DNA of 64,000 bases, taken from NCBI GenBank assembly GCA_036245805.1, contig BTRK01000004.1, positions 41,194,907-41,258,906 of the forward strand, in the 5' to 3' direction. The notes under the pieces are model-generated. The model did no database searches. It worked only from the letters and a program-made list of their open reading frames with translations, and was not told the origin of the DNA. Position numbers and translations under genes: made by a program. Of this stretch, positions 53,101 to 60,320 are shown piece after piece. This DNA comes from Pristionchus mayeri. Its lineage: Eukaryota; Nematoda; Chromadorea; Rhabditida; Neodiplogasteridae. The stretch's first letter is position 1, and each line of letters opens with the position of its first letter.

Positions 53101-53573
53101 AATATGCAAAACATGGATGTAAAATCCACCTCTTGCAACTGGAATTAATTTGTGTTACCGATGGCCATTATACTTGGTTGATGGGTAAATGGGAGTTGAA
53201 GCAGATCCTCTTTGTTTGGCAAAAGTATTATGGGAACGGAAAGTGTAGCAGTTGGTTGTGGAGTTATATACAAACAATTTCATTGCTACGCCCGTCTTTC
53301 CAATATTTCCACATCTGGCCACACCATAGCAATTATTGCGCTTTTTTCTCACAGTACACCATAATGCAGGTCACGGAGAATCAATTGAAAGCAGCAGTAG
53401 AACGAATTCTGTCGAATATATCGATCGGTTGTGTCGGCAACATTGATAATGTTCCCAGCAGAAGCGAGATCCAAAACTTGATATGCCAGAGGCAAGTCTC
53501 TGAGGCAAGGAATACGGTAGAAGAGAAGAAGGTCAGCTCTCATTTAATCTATGAAATTTGCTCCATGGTCTAA
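41152..53573 (+). CDS. ucr-2: ucr-2 array copy 6, complete core protein 2-like (449 aa)
   Basis: Exons A-N: 41152-41205, 41684-41761, 41860-41927, 42305-42374, 42700-42816, 43229-43314, 43507-43568, 43923-44026, 46989-47073, 49662-49784, 49911-49993, 50102-50217, 52934-53033, 53370-53573. All junctions are GT-AG and the 1350-nt sum is open. The N-terminus is MFRTAVRYKKIIHGPLSQ. Exon H is 18 nt shorter than in the others: the FAATHMV segment is lost in frame, leaving DDDARHTANN. Exon I is one codon short. Exon N misses the usual ATACGGTAG stop because it reads that word in another frame, adding about 25 residues (ending YEICSMV). Exons D-F are strongly diverged from the others, so this is the most distinct full copy. 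Over 7 kb of its length is inserted repeat DNA. Confidence 0.8.
41220..41514. mobile_element. hAT-type palindromic MITE carrying a nested insertion
   Basis: GGCACTTGGTCGGGTGAGGA is the left tip, and ATGACGTCATGCCGCCCTTG to CCGACCCAGTGCC is the rest. They are split by the element at 41241-41437. It lies in intron A of copy 6. Confidence 0.8.
41241..41437. mobile_element. 197-bp hAT-like MITE nested in another MITE
   Basis: TAGGGTGGCTGAAATGGATC on the left mirrors GATCCATTTCAGCCACCCTA on the right. The flanks GTGAGGAC (41233-41240) and ATGAGGAC (41438-41445) are an 8-bp target duplication with one change. The TAGGG tip and 8-bp duplication fit hAT. Inner words GGTTAACCGT/ACGGTTAACCGT also pair. 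Confidence 0.85.
41935..42007. mobile_element. hAT-type palindromic MITE, centre shortened
   Basis: GGCACTAGGTCGGATGAGAA, TATGATTTATCAAAAGCGGC, then TTCTCATCCGACCGAGTGCC. Part of the left arm and its TGACGTCA are deleted. It lies eight bases after exon C of copy 6. Confidence 0.75.
42576..42678. mobile_element. hAT-type palindromic MITE with AAAAGG tips
   Basis: AAAAGGTCAGATGAGAACTA to TTCTCATCCGACCTTTTGAT. The core is the same as in the family, but the outer GGCACT is replaced. Two ATATATCAAA centres are present in tandem. It ends about 20 bases before exon E of copy 6. Confidence 0.7.
43336..43474. mobile_element. Second-family hAT MITE with perfect 8-bp duplication
   Basis: GGCACTTTTATTTGGCACAT on the left and TGGCCAAATATGGAAGAAGT with GCC on the right. 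GATTTATC occurs directly before (43328-43335) and directly after (43475-43482). It lies in intron F of copy 6. Confidence 0.85.
44233..46910. mobile_element. 2.68-kb almost perfect palindrome element
   Basis: The arms of about 1.25 kb (about 44262-45513 and 45628-46878) mirror each other with no length difference. Mirrored reading frames at 44372-44791 and 46349-46768, and at 44971-45174 and 45966-46169, are identical residue for residue. The loop is about 115 bp. The termini read TATATGAGAG and CTCTCATATA, while the outermost 30 bp differ between sides (the right has GGTCGATTCTCTGGCGATTC, relating it to the elements at 30966 and 33658). No transposase is seen. It lies in intron H of copy 6. 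Confidence 0.88.
47169..47651. mobile_element. Palindromic element with a tRNA-like centre
   Basis: AAGGGGGACCCTAAACTCGC to TTTTGCCGC mirrors GCGGCAAAATTTGAACCAAG to GGGTCCCCCTTTT. At the centre, 47373-47447 reads like a tRNA-derived unit. Tips GGGCCCAGAT and ATCTGGACC can pair, TAGCCGTCAAGG is close to box A, and GGTTCGACTCC is a perfect box B. The T stem does not close. It lies in intron I of copy 6. Confidence 0.7.
47699..49614. mobile_element. 1.9-kb compound foldback made of nested inverted repeats
   Basis: The outer arms (TATCACGAGTCAGTG to TTTTGAAAAATATAG) pair with 49500-49614. Inside lie two further palindromes: 47826-48850, with a centre near 48340 and words such as AAAATTCGAATTCC and GGAATTCGAATTTCC, and 48850-49505, in which CCCAGAGCCGGCTTTTAGG is mirrored. 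No protein of a known family is encoded. It lies in intron I of copy 6. A relative is at 39117. Confidence 0.8.
50245..50420. repeat. G/C-rich inverted low-complexity patch
   Basis: A run of G near 50275 and a run of C near 50380 flank GGTCGCTAGCCAGGGCC-like sequence, so the stretch can fold. It lies just after exon L of copy 6 and ends in GGTCGCAAAGC, echoing GGGGTCGCAAGTC at the left. It is probably a small MITE. Confidence 0.4.
50650..52918. mobile_element. Foldback element (~1.3 kb) interrupted by a TRIM
   Basis: TATGAGAGACTTTTTGACTC on the left mirrors CTGAAAAAGTCCCTCATATA on the right. The arms share CGAACATAGCTCGGGTG, CTCATTTCGCAGAGAGCGAT and GGCAGGATTACTGTATTTCT. Removing 51362-52299 restores a ~1.33 kb palindrome. 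It lies in intron L of copy 6. Confidence 0.8.
51362..52299 (+). mobile_element. Miniature LTR retrotransposon (TRIM), 938 bp
   Basis: Two direct repeats (51362-51553 and 52111-52299, about 190 bp) both start TGTCGTGATT and end CTATTACA, the TG...CA of LTRs. AAATT lies directly before (51357-51361) and after (52300-52304), a 5-bp target duplication. Each LTR has TATAAAAGGG and then AATAAA, giving a + strand promoter and poly(A) signal. TGGCGACCACC starts right after the left LTR and fits a primer-binding site. The 557-bp interior encodes no gag, protease or RT that I recognise. The polypurine tract is weak. Confidence 0.92.
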
Positions 53574-54255
53574 CGAGATTATGTATTTTGGGTAGTGATG
53601 AGAGTTGCAGTTTGATATTCAGACTTCTCCATCGATATTACCGTCGACTACGATCCCTTGTCTCGCCACCTCTCCCCTTCCATCATCAAATAATGATCAA
53701 GTTGATCGTGAACGGACTACCACTCCTGAAACGAATAAAAAGATATATACGGTAGGGGAGAAGAAGGAGTACGGTAGCTCTCATTACAGAAATGGATTTT
53801 ATTCCATGATCTAACGAGACTATTTTCTTTATTGGTTTGGGTCGTGTCGATATTTGCTGTCTGATATTTAGGCATTACCATCGACTACAATCCCTTATCT
53901 CGCCACCTCTCCCCTTCCATCATCAAATAATGATCGACTTGATCCGGAACGGACTACCACTCCTGAAACGAATAAAAAGATATATACGGTAGGGGAGAAG
54001 AAGGAGTACGGTAGCTCTCATTACATAAATGTAATTTATTCCATGATCTAACGAGACTATGGTATTTGCTCAATGTTTTTTGTGTCATTATGATTGATAA
54101 TTACAGTCTGATATTCAGACATTACCATCGACTGTAATCCCTTGTCTTTCCACGTCTCATCTTCCATCTTCAAATAATGATCGACCAGATCCGGAACGGA
54201 TTGTGATTCCTGAAAAGAGGTAACGGTAATTAGAGATGTAATTAAAGATAGATAA
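53574..54255. repeat. Second-type spacer with a ~240-bp unit repeated about three times
   Basis: CTAACGAGA occurs at 53571, 53812 and 54049. Each unit contains CATCGACTACAATCCC or similar, CTCTCCCCTTCCATCATCAA, GATCCGGAACGGACTACC and TACGGTAGGGGAGAAGAAGG. Other copies have a single unit at this place, so the spacer before copy 7 has expanded. It lies between the stop of copy 6 and the ATG of copy 7. Confidence 0.8.
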
Positions 54256-57200
54256 ATGTTACTATCTATACCTATATACAGACCGTTATCCCGTGATCTA
54301 ACGAGACCATGGACTTCCGAAGCAATCAGACGCGTGCACGAAATACCACTGGTTCAGGTGCGCTTTATGTGGCCGCAGCTGTCGTATAATAGCAAAGCTC
54401 ATTTTTCTTTATGGGAGTTACTGTGAGAACAGAAAGCGAAGTCCGTGGTGTGGTGGCGAGAATTAGTACATTTGATTCTAAATATACGCGGAACGCAGAC
54501 GAAAATACGTTCCGCGTATATTTAGAATCAAATGTACTAAATCTCGCCACCACGCCACGCACTACGCTTTCTGTTCTCACAGTACTATCTTCCTACCAAC
54601 TTATCCTACATAGTAGACGACAATGAAAATGTGTAAAGTGAGTCATTTTTGTGAGGAAATAATCATTTTTTAATCACCAATCATTCAGGAGCAGTCGACG
54701 AAGTTGCCGTCCGGTCTCATCGTTGCTTCCGCCGAGCATCGTCACCAGGCCGATAAAGCCCATCTGGTGCGCTATTCTATACTGCTTTGCTGTACTATTT
54801 CCTGCACACACATATCGCTGCCTTTTTTACCTATTCTCCTTGGACCTTATTAAATTTTTGGCACTAGGCGGCTTGACGTCATAGTTCTCATCCGACCTAG
54901 TGCCATTTATTTATGCTCCATTCCAGATTCTGATGTACCGCGCCGGCACTCGCTATGAGACAGTAAATGAGATTGGCCTCGTCCGCCTAATCATGTATGG
55001 GATCAGCTTTGACGATTCGATTATATCTAGATATATTTATGCTATTCCTTTCATGAAGATAATTATATAATAATAATGAGATCGCCGATTTAAAATTGCA
55101 GGGCGATTATATCGTACAATCAGCGGAAGATGCTCAGCAATCCAAGACGGTTTCCGGCTGAACTCGATATGGTGAGCAATATGTTATTTACCTTATTTTT
55201 TCCAAAATTTCATCCTGACAGTGCATTGAAACAACTACACTCCACAATAGGGTTGGCATTTTGATTCTCTGAGACCGCTCTCCCTCGAAAATGAAAGATT
55301 CAAAACTATCGAAAATGTTAGACCAAATGATTCAGTGATTGAAGAATCAATCGTTTTTCTGAATTCTCAAACAATCAAAATGCCAACCCTACTCCACAAC
55401 CTAGCATTAACTGGATGTTTGGTCTCTTCTATCTCCATAACATAATCAATATATTCTATTTCCAAATTGTAATCCGTATCTTCTATATGCTTACCGTAAT
55501 GTCTCTTCTATCTCCATACCGTAATCCGTATCTTCGCAGACATTCTCTGTCACTCCCGACTACCTGGGTGTAATTCTGACTGTGCCGCGTCGGAAATCGC
55601 ACCTCGCGCTCGAATATGCCAGCCACCTCGCAGCCCTCAAAGACTGCAATCTGGATGTGAGTTACATCTCTTCTAGTGTTAGCCATCAAGCAGGGTAGGA
55701 TGAGATCTCATCGACGCTAGTGCCCAGCTAGCCGTAAATTACGCGGGTCTACTATTCGCTTTTACCTACTATTCGTCCCCCCCTATATGGGGGACGAATG
55801 AATGCCCCTCACCATCCTTAGGCCCTACTCCCTCATACCCAAAATTCCGAAAATATTGAGAAAAAACCGCTTGATAGCAGGTACCATCGTTAGGATTACC
55901 GACTGTGCCCCCCCCCCCCCCCAATGAGCGTCCCTCGCAGGTGTTTCCCCAGCAAGGCGATCTTGATGGTCCTGTTCCTCCGCCAAATCTGCTCGCTGCA
56001 GAGTTCGTGAGAAAAGCCGCGTATGGGTAAGTGTTGTCGGCACTAGATCTGATGAGAACTATGACGTCATGACGCCTTTGATATGTCAAACGCGTCATGA
56101 GGTCATAGTTGCCTTACGATTTAGTGCCTAACAAAGTATCTTATGATTTATCTGCTTAGTCAATATTGGATTATAAATACGCGTCGTACACGACGATCCG
56201 GAACTATAAATGTCGCGTCACACGGAGAGTAATTTCAATCCAACGCGCCTCGTGTCTCATTTGTCAATTCTTAATTTCGGAATGTTTTAATATTGCTGTA
56301 GACTTTCTCTGTTTATCTAAAACGGTTGCTGGCTATTCGATACGCTTAGAGCACAGTCAAATCGACAATTCTTGGTTACTTGGCCCACCCCCTGATCCTC
56401 CCCTTTAATGTTTGATCCCCTTTCCATCGCAAAGGCATAGCGTGACCGAAAATAAGGGAGAGATACTAGAAATTAAAGAAATGAATGGGATAGAGGAGAA
56501 AGGGGCGAAGGAATTATCCAAGAAGTGCCTTCAAATCATTGTTTCTTCCAGAGACGGCACACTCGCGAACCCGATTCCTATTAAATTGCCCGACTGCCTT
56601 TCCAAGTACAGCGGTTCGTCATCTTCTTCGGCACTAGGTCGGATGAGAACTATGACGCCATGCTATATCAAAGGCGGTATGACGTCATTGTTACCATCCG
56701 ACCTGGCGTCTCTTCTTTTTTTGGAATCGAGATTCGCAATTTTACAATTCCTCGTGTCTTAGAAGACGATGCTCGTCGATTCGCTGCCACTCACATGGTC
56801 GCCAGCAATGCCGTCCTCTTTGGCGTCAACTTCGAGCTCGACGAATTACGCGCATTCGGAGAGGCGAATGTTCCCGCGAGTGAGGTAAGGAAGAAAAGGG
56901 AAAACTGATTGAGTATGGCATCCCCCCTACTGCTGGTTTTGAGGGACGAGAGTTAGATCTCCGCGACCAAAGTTGAGAAATTCCCGCGAGTGAGGTAAAG
57001 AAGTACTGGTTCGTGATTCCCAGTCCACACTGCCAACCTTATTATTGTGCTCGAAAAAAAGAAATTTTGAATGAATTTTAACGCTCTGGTAGGTGTCTGC
57101 ACCCCGAGCCACAGCTTCTCCTTACGTGGGTGGCGAGTTTAAGTGGGAGGCGAGACGCGAGAATGCGTATGTCTACATTGGTGAGTGGCCTTCCTCTGTT

Positions 57201-59407
57201 CTATTTCTTTCAGAAATAACGTGCGGGAGTATGAAAATAGAACGTTAATTACGAATGGAAAAGAACTGTGTCCATATATACTTTAGAATCCATGGTCTAC
57301 TGGTCTAAGGCACTGTAAATTTCATCGCATGGTGTGGCGCGTTGGAGTCCCGGCCTCTGCAGGATCTTTTTGCCAAGCTTGCACACTTTTTGCCTACTGT
57401 TGGGCACCTCTCTCGAAGCTTGACAAAGGCGATTGTACTGGGTGGGATTCGAAAATATATTTCAAATTGCAGCTGGTGAGGGTGCTGCTATGGATGATGT
57501 TCCCGCCACCGCAGTTCAGACAGTGCTAATGGCATGGCTTGGCTCATGCGTGTGGGCACCCGGTAGAGCTGCTATCGGAAATGGAACACTCGAAGGTGGG
57601 TTGGACAAGGTGGAGGTGTTGGCAGGCTTTCGAACAATCAACGGCACTACTTGCATATTTGGCCCACTATCATTTCACATTCTATCCCCATCACAACCAG
57701 GGTGTGCCGCCGAAACGCAGATAATATTGCATAGAAATGAGTGGGGTTAGAGGAGGGGGAGGCAATTATCTAACATGTGTCCAATCGTCAAAGCAGTTAA
57801 GAAAGCGCGATAATTGTATGTATGATCTTATTGATTTTGTTGAGGAATCGCTAAGCAGTATAGCCCTGCCACCTTAAATTGTGCTGCCAGCCAGTTCGAG
57901 GGCGAAGGACTCATCCAGTTCTATGTCGTGAGTGCAAAAAAATGTTGAGAACTGGATATACTGGAGTTAATCGCATTAATTTAAATCGTACTAATGACTA
58001 GCACGACTAATATCTCTTATTATATCGTAATGTGCCTATCCACGTATATATCGTCTTGTGTCTTCGCATCGTATATATCGATTAGATCGCATTCGCATTG
58101 TGTCTATCGATAATAATAATAATTATTATTATTATAAATAATATTAACAATTGTATCCCATGCAGAAGGCGCATCCGTCGTGCGTCCGCGATGTGGTGAA
58201 CGACGTTGTGGATCTGCTAAATAATTTCAAGATCGACAATCTCGAGGAAATCAAACATCTCGCGAAGACGATCATCAGGTGAAATTTTAACTATTCTTAT
58301 TTTTTTGCCTCTTTCGAACCAGCTGGGATAGAACGCGATCCCATGAAATTTGAAGGACGTGAGGGTGCTTTTCACAATGATTACGAAGCTCACTTTGCCT
58401 CTTCGTTGAGATTCGCAATGTTAATCGTGGGGGGCAACCAGGGCTCTTTTAGAAATGATTAGGGTTTATCATATTGGGTATTTCGATTTTCGGAAATATT
58501 TGAGGCGCGCGAAATGTCATTTCCTTGCGGATGCAGTCCAACGCGCGAAGGAAATCTTAGCCGGAGTGGAGAAGGACGCCGTTCTTGCAGCGATCGATAA
58601 TGTGAGCTACGGATTACGGTAGTTTGGAGTACTGTAATCGACTTGTAATTGAAAAAGCCATACGGCGTAGAGGTCTAAGGGGGATATGACAGTTCAGAAA
58701 TACAAAATCAGAAAAAAACCCAATAGAGAAATTTCGTCTCTGTAGTTACCACTTCAGAAATCCCATTTTAGGAAAGGATGTTTCAGATTTTTTTAGCTGC
58801 ACCGCGTTGCACGAGTGCGCACACATGGAAGCCATTTTTTCATTATTTGAGGATTATTATTTAATTTCTACTTATCAAATAGATTTCAGATGATGTTTAA
58901 AAATCCAAAGAAGTAAATAAATTCTTAACGATCCTTTTCTGAATTGGCATTCCTGAACCAGTCATTTTTTAAATGAAATTTCTCAAACGTGCTTTTCTGA
59001 AAAATCATTTCTGAATTGGTCATTTCTGATTTAGTATTTCTGAACAGTCTTATCCCCGTCTAAGGCGCGGAAATTTGATCAAGTATGGTATCTCAAAAGT
59101 CTGCTAAGCATGGCAATAGTGTTTCCATAGGGTGAGGATCGAATCCCATCCCTTCATTTGACCATGTTTTTCATGATAGCTATTCCCGTTAAGCTTGGTG
59201 GATAGATTTTATCGGGGCCCCAAGATGACTTTTTTTTTCTAAAAATGCAGCGCTTTACAGGTCACTGAGTCTCAAGTGGAAGCAGCTGTAAGACGCATTC
59301 TGTCGAATATCTCGATCGCCTCTTTGGGCAACAGTGACAATGTCCCCAGCAGAAGCGAGATTCACCATTGGATACGCCGGGGGTCTGTGAAAGAGAGGAT
59401 ACGGTAG
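54256..59407 (+). CDS. ucr-2: ucr-2 array copy 7, intact bc1 complex core protein 2-like (451 aa)
   Basis: Exons A-N: 54256-54357, 54689-54766, 54927-54994, 55102-55171, 55540-55656, 55941-56026, 56552-56613, 56763-56884, 57093-57180, 57473-57595, 57845-57927, 58166-58278, 58505-58601, 59261-59407. All junctions are GT-AG and the 1356-nt sum is open. The N-terminus is MLLSIPIYRPLSRD, then PLVQ. The body is closest to copy 3 (ILMYRAGTRYET, YLGVILTVPR, GEGAAMDDVPA and LMAWLGSCVW). The last exon, in contrast, is the GNSDNVP type of copies 4 and 5. The first part of exon M (RRAKCHFLADAV) is unrelated to the SADATRPLSGIAV of copy 3 and uses a different acceptor (TTTGAG). No zinc site is present. 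Predicted role: structural core subunit of mitochondrial complex III. Confidence 0.88.
54421..54582. mobile_element. 162-bp Tc1/mariner-type hairpin MITE
   Basis: CTGTGAGAACAGAAAGCG on the left mirrors CGCTTTCTGTTCTCACAG on the right, with TA on each side (54419-54420 and 54583-54584). The arms pair almost completely around GGAACGCAGACGAAAATACG with TTCC. It lies in intron A of copy 7. Confidence 0.85.
54860..54904. mobile_element. hAT-type palindromic MITE, internal deletion
   Basis: GGCACTAGGCGGCTTGACGT to TCATCCGACCTAGTGCC. The tips are kept, but about half the palindrome is missing. It lies in intron B of copy 7. Confidence 0.7.
55248..55391. mobile_element. 144-bp hAT-type MITE with perfect 8-bp duplication
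   Basis: TAGGGTTGGCATTTTGATTC on the left mirrors AATCAAAATGCCAACCCTA on the right. CTCCACAA lies directly before (55240-55247) and after (55392-55399). The tip is similar to the nested element at 41241. It lies in intron D of copy 7. Confidence 0.88.
56039..56128. mobile_element. hAT-type palindromic MITE
   Basis: GGCACTAGATCTGATGAGAA to TAGTTGCCTTACGATTTAGT with GCC. The left TGACGTCA is intact and the right is altered to TGAGGTCA. It lies 12 bases after exon F of copy 7. Confidence 0.75.
56351..56529. mobile_element. Second-family hAT MITE, decayed left end
   Basis: TTACTTGGCCCACCCCCTGA on the left and AAGGAATTATCCAAGAAGTG with C on the right. GACCGAAAATAAGGG and GGATAGAGGAGAAAGG are the usual inner words. 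It lies just before exon G of copy 7. Confidence 0.6.
56630..56708. mobile_element. hAT-type palindromic MITE
   Basis: GGCACTAGGTCGGATGAGAA to TTACCATCCGACCTGGCG, with a shortened left arm. It lies in intron G of copy 7, 54 bases before exon H. Confidence 0.7.
56975..57003 (+). pseudogene. Stray repeat of the exon H 3' end
   Basis: ATTCCCGCGAGTGAGGTAAAG followed by AAGTAC repeats the end of exon H and its donor (56870-56893), about 110 bases downstream. It is closer to copy 3 (GGTAAGGAAGTACGC) than to the adjacent exon. It could act as a decoy donor. Confidence 0.5.
57643..57782. mobile_element. Second-family hAT MITE
   Basis: GGCACTACTTGCATATTTGG with CCCACTATC on the left and GAGGCAATTATCTAACATGT on the right, with the usual GAAATGAGTGGGG inside. 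It lies in intron J of copy 7. Confidence 0.65.
58090..58150. repeat. ATT/AAT simple repeat
   Basis: AATAATAATAATTATTATTA with a flanking TTATAAATAATATTAAC. It is a perfect dinucleotide-like palindrome in intron K of copy 7, about 15-75 bases before exon L. Confidence 0.6.
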
Positions 59408-60320
59408 AAGAGAATATTGAGTACGGTAGCTCGTATTTAATTGGTATTTTGCTCCAAGCGAGGTAGACAGTTCTCTGATAACTCAGGTTGAATTTACCGA
59501 TAGGTCGAGTGGTATAAGAGAAGGTATATTCTTGTATGAAATGATCCGGTTCCTTTATCTAGCGATATGCTAGTCTTTATTTCAGATTTTTTCTCTATTT
59601 TTAGCGTGTTACAGAGTGTCATTCTAATAGTATAGTTGTTAACTTTTTTATCATTGTTTTATCCTTTTCTTCACCCTCACAAAAAATTTGATCCCCTTAA
59701 TTTTTTATGTTTTTCTCATCCGTAAATATCGTGTTTACTGCTTTTATTCCTTTATTGACTTCACTGTTCTTCGTTGTTGTTTTTGTTTTTTTATCAATTC
59801 TTTAATCTCCACTATATATTATGCTCGCTATCACTACGTGTAACTGAACTTTCACACGTAGATCAAAGCTCTCTCACATCTCTACCCAACTCCTCCCCCT
59901 AGTGATCAACTTCTAGTGTCACTAGCTGATTATAAAATTTCGGATGTGGTAGAGAAGAGAGGCTTTTAACAGTTGAACACTAGGAAGAGTTCACTGTCCA
60001 ACAGTTCGTTTTATACAGTATATCTGTGTAAGTGACATGATGATGAAGATTGAAGTGATCGTGATTGTAACTGCCCGCAAGCCATAACGTGAAAATCTGA
60101 TTTCGAGTCTGCTTGTTTTCTTTGGCGGCACGTTTTCCCAGAACGGGATCACGTTTTTATTGTATCATTCTTCCGGACCGATAATGTGTTGAAGAGTCTT
60201 CTGTTTGATAATGGATGGTACATTTTCGACATGTCGATATCTACATATTTTTCGATCTATGCTGGCAATTAACAAATTGTGCAATTATACCATGAAAAAC
60301 GATATATTCTCAAATTTCAG
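59408..60320. other. First-type spacer, cut short, joined to intron I sequence of copy 8
   Basis: The spacer follows the copies at 26885 and 40543 as far as the small frame ATGATGATGAAGATTGAAG (60037). It then breaks near 60058 into unrelated sequence that leads to exon J. A ~150-bp insertion at about 59836-59988 (CTACGTGTAACTGAACTTTC with ACACGTAG at its left end) is shared in part with 63396-63456. No exon A is present. Confidence 0.6.

Noticed and set aside
9202..59407. Identification of the array as mitochondrial processing peptidase alpha
   Set aside because: The fold is shared, but the glycine-rich loop typical of MPP-alpha is not visible. NAVLxGVNxDH, YVGGExR and GNIDNVP match the core protein 2 pattern better.
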